Shown here piece by piece: positions 62,303 to 64,000 of a stretch of 64,000 nt of DNA (its first letter is position 1; each line of letters opens with the position of its first letter). A program made the translations under genes and the position numbers. A model generated the notes under the pieces. That model was not told where the DNA came from. It did not search any database and worked only from the letters and a program-made list of their open reading frames with translations. The DNA comes from JAICQM01 sp963781555 (GTDB lineage: Bacteria; Chloroflexota; Limnocylindria; QHBO01), in the NCBI GenBank assembly GCA_963781555.1, contig CAWAGB010000006.1:124001-188000 (forward strand). The letters are read 5' to 3'.

Positions 62303-63676
62303 GTGCCCGCCCCGAACATGGACGTCATCGTCAGCCTCGCCAAGCGCCGCGGGTTCGTCTTCCCGTCGAGCGAGATCTACGGCGGCATGGCCGGCTTCTG
62401 GGACTACGGCCCGCTGGGTGTCGAGCTCAAGAACAACGTCAAGGCCGCCTGGTGGCGGCGCATGGTCGGCCTCCGGGATGACGTGGTCGGTATCGATGCC
62501 GCGATCATCATGAACCCGCGCGTCTGGGAGGCATCCGGCCACGTGGCCGGCTTCAGCGACCCGATGGTCGACTGCCGAAACTGCAAGAACCGCTTCCGGG
62601 AAGATGACCTCAAGGGCCCTCCGAGCGAGATCGCGTGCCCCAACTGCGGCATGAAGGGCACGCTCACCGAGGCACGCCAGTTCAACCTCATGTTCGCCAC
62701 GCACGTCGGGCCGGTGGCGGAGTCCTCATCGGTCGCCTACCTGCGCCCCGAGACGGCGCAGGCCATGTTCGTCCAGTTCGACAACGTGGCGACCAGCATG
62801 CGACGCAAGCTGCCGTTCGGGATCGCGCAGATCGGCAAGTCCTTCCGCAACGAGATTACCCCTGGCAACTTCATCTTCCGCGACCGCGAGCTGGAGCAGA
62901 TGGAGATGGAGTTCTTCGTCCATCCGCGCGACGAGGACGAGTGGTTCGCCTACTGGGTCGACGAACGCCACCGCTGGTGGACCGATGTCCTCGGCATCGA
63001 CGCGGAGAACCTGCGCCTGCGGCCCCACGACCCCGATGAGCTGTCCCACTACTCGAAGCAGACCACCGATATCGAGTATCGCTTTCCCATCGGCTGGTCC
63101 GAGCTGGAGGGCATCGCCGACCGCACCGATTACGACCTGAAGGCGCATGCCGCGGCGAGCGGCAAGAAGCTCAGCATCTTCGACGAGGCGAGCGGCGACC
63201 ACATCGTGCCGTACGTCATCGAGCCCGCCGCCGGGGTGGACCGCGCGGTGCTGACCGTGCTGATCGACGGCTACACCGAGGAGCAGCTGGCGAAGGAGAA
63301 GCGCGTCGTCCTGCGCATCCGTCCCGAGCTCGCGCCGGTCAAGGCGGCGGTCATGCCGCTGCTCCGCAACCGCCCCGAGCTGGTCGAGCGCGCCCGCGCC
63401 CTGAGCAGCGACCTGAAGCACTCGGTGGCCGCCATGTACGACGACACCGCCAGCATCGGGAAGCTGTATCGCCGGCAGGATGAGATCGGCACCCCGTTCT
63501 GCATCACGGTCGACCCCGAATCGCTCGACGACGGCGCGGCCACCATCCGCGAGCGCGATTCGATGACCCAGGAGCGCGTCGCGCTGACGCAGATCCCCGG
63601 ACGGATTGCCGACCTCGTCGCCGGCCGCACGCCGTGGCAGGGCGTCCCGCGCGAGGCATCCGCCGAGCCGGCATGA
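62303..63676 (+). CDS. glyS: Glycyl-tRNA synthetase, alpha2 dimeric type
   Basis: The enzyme charges tRNA-Gly. The 458 residues (from GTG 62303; ATG 62318 is an alternative) carry RRGFVFPSSEIYGGMAGFWD, a zinc-like CRNCKNR / CPNCGM insertion, class II motif 2 GIAQIGKSFRNEITP and motif-3-like DRAVLTVLIDGY, with the anticodon domain at the end. The upstream reading frame joins recO only because of a frameshift there. It overlaps the next gene by four bases. Confidence 0.96.
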   Translation: MPAPNMDVIVSLAKRRGFVFPSSEIYGGMAGFWDYGPLGVELKNNVKAAWWRRMVGLRDDVVGIDAAIIMNPRVWEASGHVAGFSDPMVDCRNCKNRFREDDLKGPPSEIACPNCGMKGTLTEARQFNLMFATHVGPVAESSSVAYLRPETAQAMFVQFDNVATSMRRKLPFGIAQIGKSFRNEITPGNFIFRDRELEQMEMEFFVHPRDEDEWFAYWVDERHRWWTDVLGIDAENLRLRPHDPDELSHYSKQTTDIEYRFPIGWSELEGIADRTDYDLKAHAAASGKKLSIFDEASGDHIVPYVIEPAAGVDRAVLTVLIDGYTEEQLAKEKRVVLRIRPELAPVKAAVMPLLRNRPELVERARALSSDLKHSVAAMYDDTASIGKLYRRQDEIGTPFCITVDPESLDDGAATIRERDSMTQERVALTQIPGRIADLVAGRTPWQGVPREASAEPA

Positions 63677-64000
63677 GCAGCTTCGCGGAGGTCGAGGCGG
63701 CGCTCGCCAGCGGCGACCATGCCGCCGTGCTCTCCCTGACCGATGCGATCCTCGCCGAGCGGCCGGGCGACGACGCCGCTCACGAGCTGCGCGCCCGCTC
63801 CCTGCTGGCGCTCGGCCGCCACGAGGAGGCGGAGGAGCATGCCCAGGCGGCGGTGCGCCTCGACCCCGAGGAGATCCGCTACCGGGAGCTGCTTGCCGAG
63901 GTGCTGTCGGCGACCGGGGCACACCGCGACGCGGCAGCGGAATACGGGCGTCTCGCCCGCAACGACCCGCGCCAGACCGCGTGGCTCATCGCCGAGGCCG
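63673..64000 (+). CDS. Tetratricopeptide-repeat protein (truncated by window end)
   Basis: The first 109 residues are visible. They hold about three TPR-type helical pairs, for example HAAVLSLTDAILAERPGDDA, LLALGRHEEAEEHAQAAVRL and ATGAHRDAAAEYGRLARNDP. TPR units mediate protein contacts. No signal peptide is seen at the start. ATG 63673 overlaps the glyS stop. The rest lies outside the window, so its role is unknown. Confidence 0.8.
   Translation, partial: MSSFAEVEAALASGDHAAVLSLTDAILAERPGDDAAHELRARSLLALGRHEEAEEHAQAAVRLDPEEIRYRELLAEVLSATGAHRDAAAEYGRLARNDPRQTAWLIAEA

Noticed and set aside
61448..63676. A natural RecO-GlyS fusion protein
   Set aside because: The linking stretch is out-of-frame recO sequence, and the correct recO frames and stop can be followed alongside it.

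Overview
The window is a contiguous piece of a very GC-rich bacterial chromosome, almost all of it on the + strand and almost all core genes. No gap between genes exceeds about 275 bases. I see no mobile element, CRISPR array, rRNA or replication origin. The lineage is inferred to be Chloroflexota, possibly a high-GC uncultured class. The basis is gene content: a zinc-type S14, a MutL-like ATPase next to a probable DUF6754-type membrane protein, and a DUF2652 protein. No marker search was run, so this is a family-level inference.

Layout. 1-5.1 kb: end of a membrane-protein gene carrying a consensus promoter, then rpmG, tRNA-Trp, secE, nusG, rplK, rplA, a structured leader, rplJ and rplL. 4.5-7.7 kb: a hypothetical gene, typA and a cyclase-like DUF2652 gene, lying between rplL and rpoB, which are usually neighbours. 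7.7-15.9 kb: rpoB and rpoC. The stretch from about 8.3 to 13.2 kb is riddled with single-base indels that break both essential genes, almost certainly a consensus or assembly fault. 16-37.9 kb: a str-S10-spc-alpha superoperon (rpsL, rpsG, fusA, tuf, the S10 and spc sets, secY, adk, map, infA, rpmJ, rpsM/K/D, rpoA, rplQ), then truA, rplM and rpsI.

37.9-45.8 kb: c-di-AMP synthase and a YbbR-type partner, glmM, glmS, acpS, nnrD and alr, so cell-envelope precursor supply is tied to a second messenger. 45.8-52.2 kb: eight tightly coupled genes of unknown or poorly known function (macro-like protein, small protein, four membrane proteins, MutL-like ASKHA ATPase, carrier-like protein). This is the best candidate for an undescribed system here. 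52.2-59.9 kb: tsaE-tsaB-rimI-tsaD (t6A tRNA modification), rsmA, ispE, ridA, glmU and a CorC/HlyC-type transporter. 59.9-61.4 kb on the minus strand: tspO and a polyprenyl synthase. 61.4-64 kb: recO, glycyl-tRNA synthetase and the start of a TPR gene that runs off the end.

Notable signals: an EF-hand-like loop in the RpoC tail; a shared promoter plus leader hairpin plus GTGTGT/TTCCC element upstream of rpsL and infA; an Ala/Lys-rich histone-like tail on L5; an AT-rich 19-base palindrome upstream of rplK; several candidate leaderless promoters; and isolated single-base frameshifts in recO, the CorC-like gene, the carrier-like gene and at the start of the YbbR gene.
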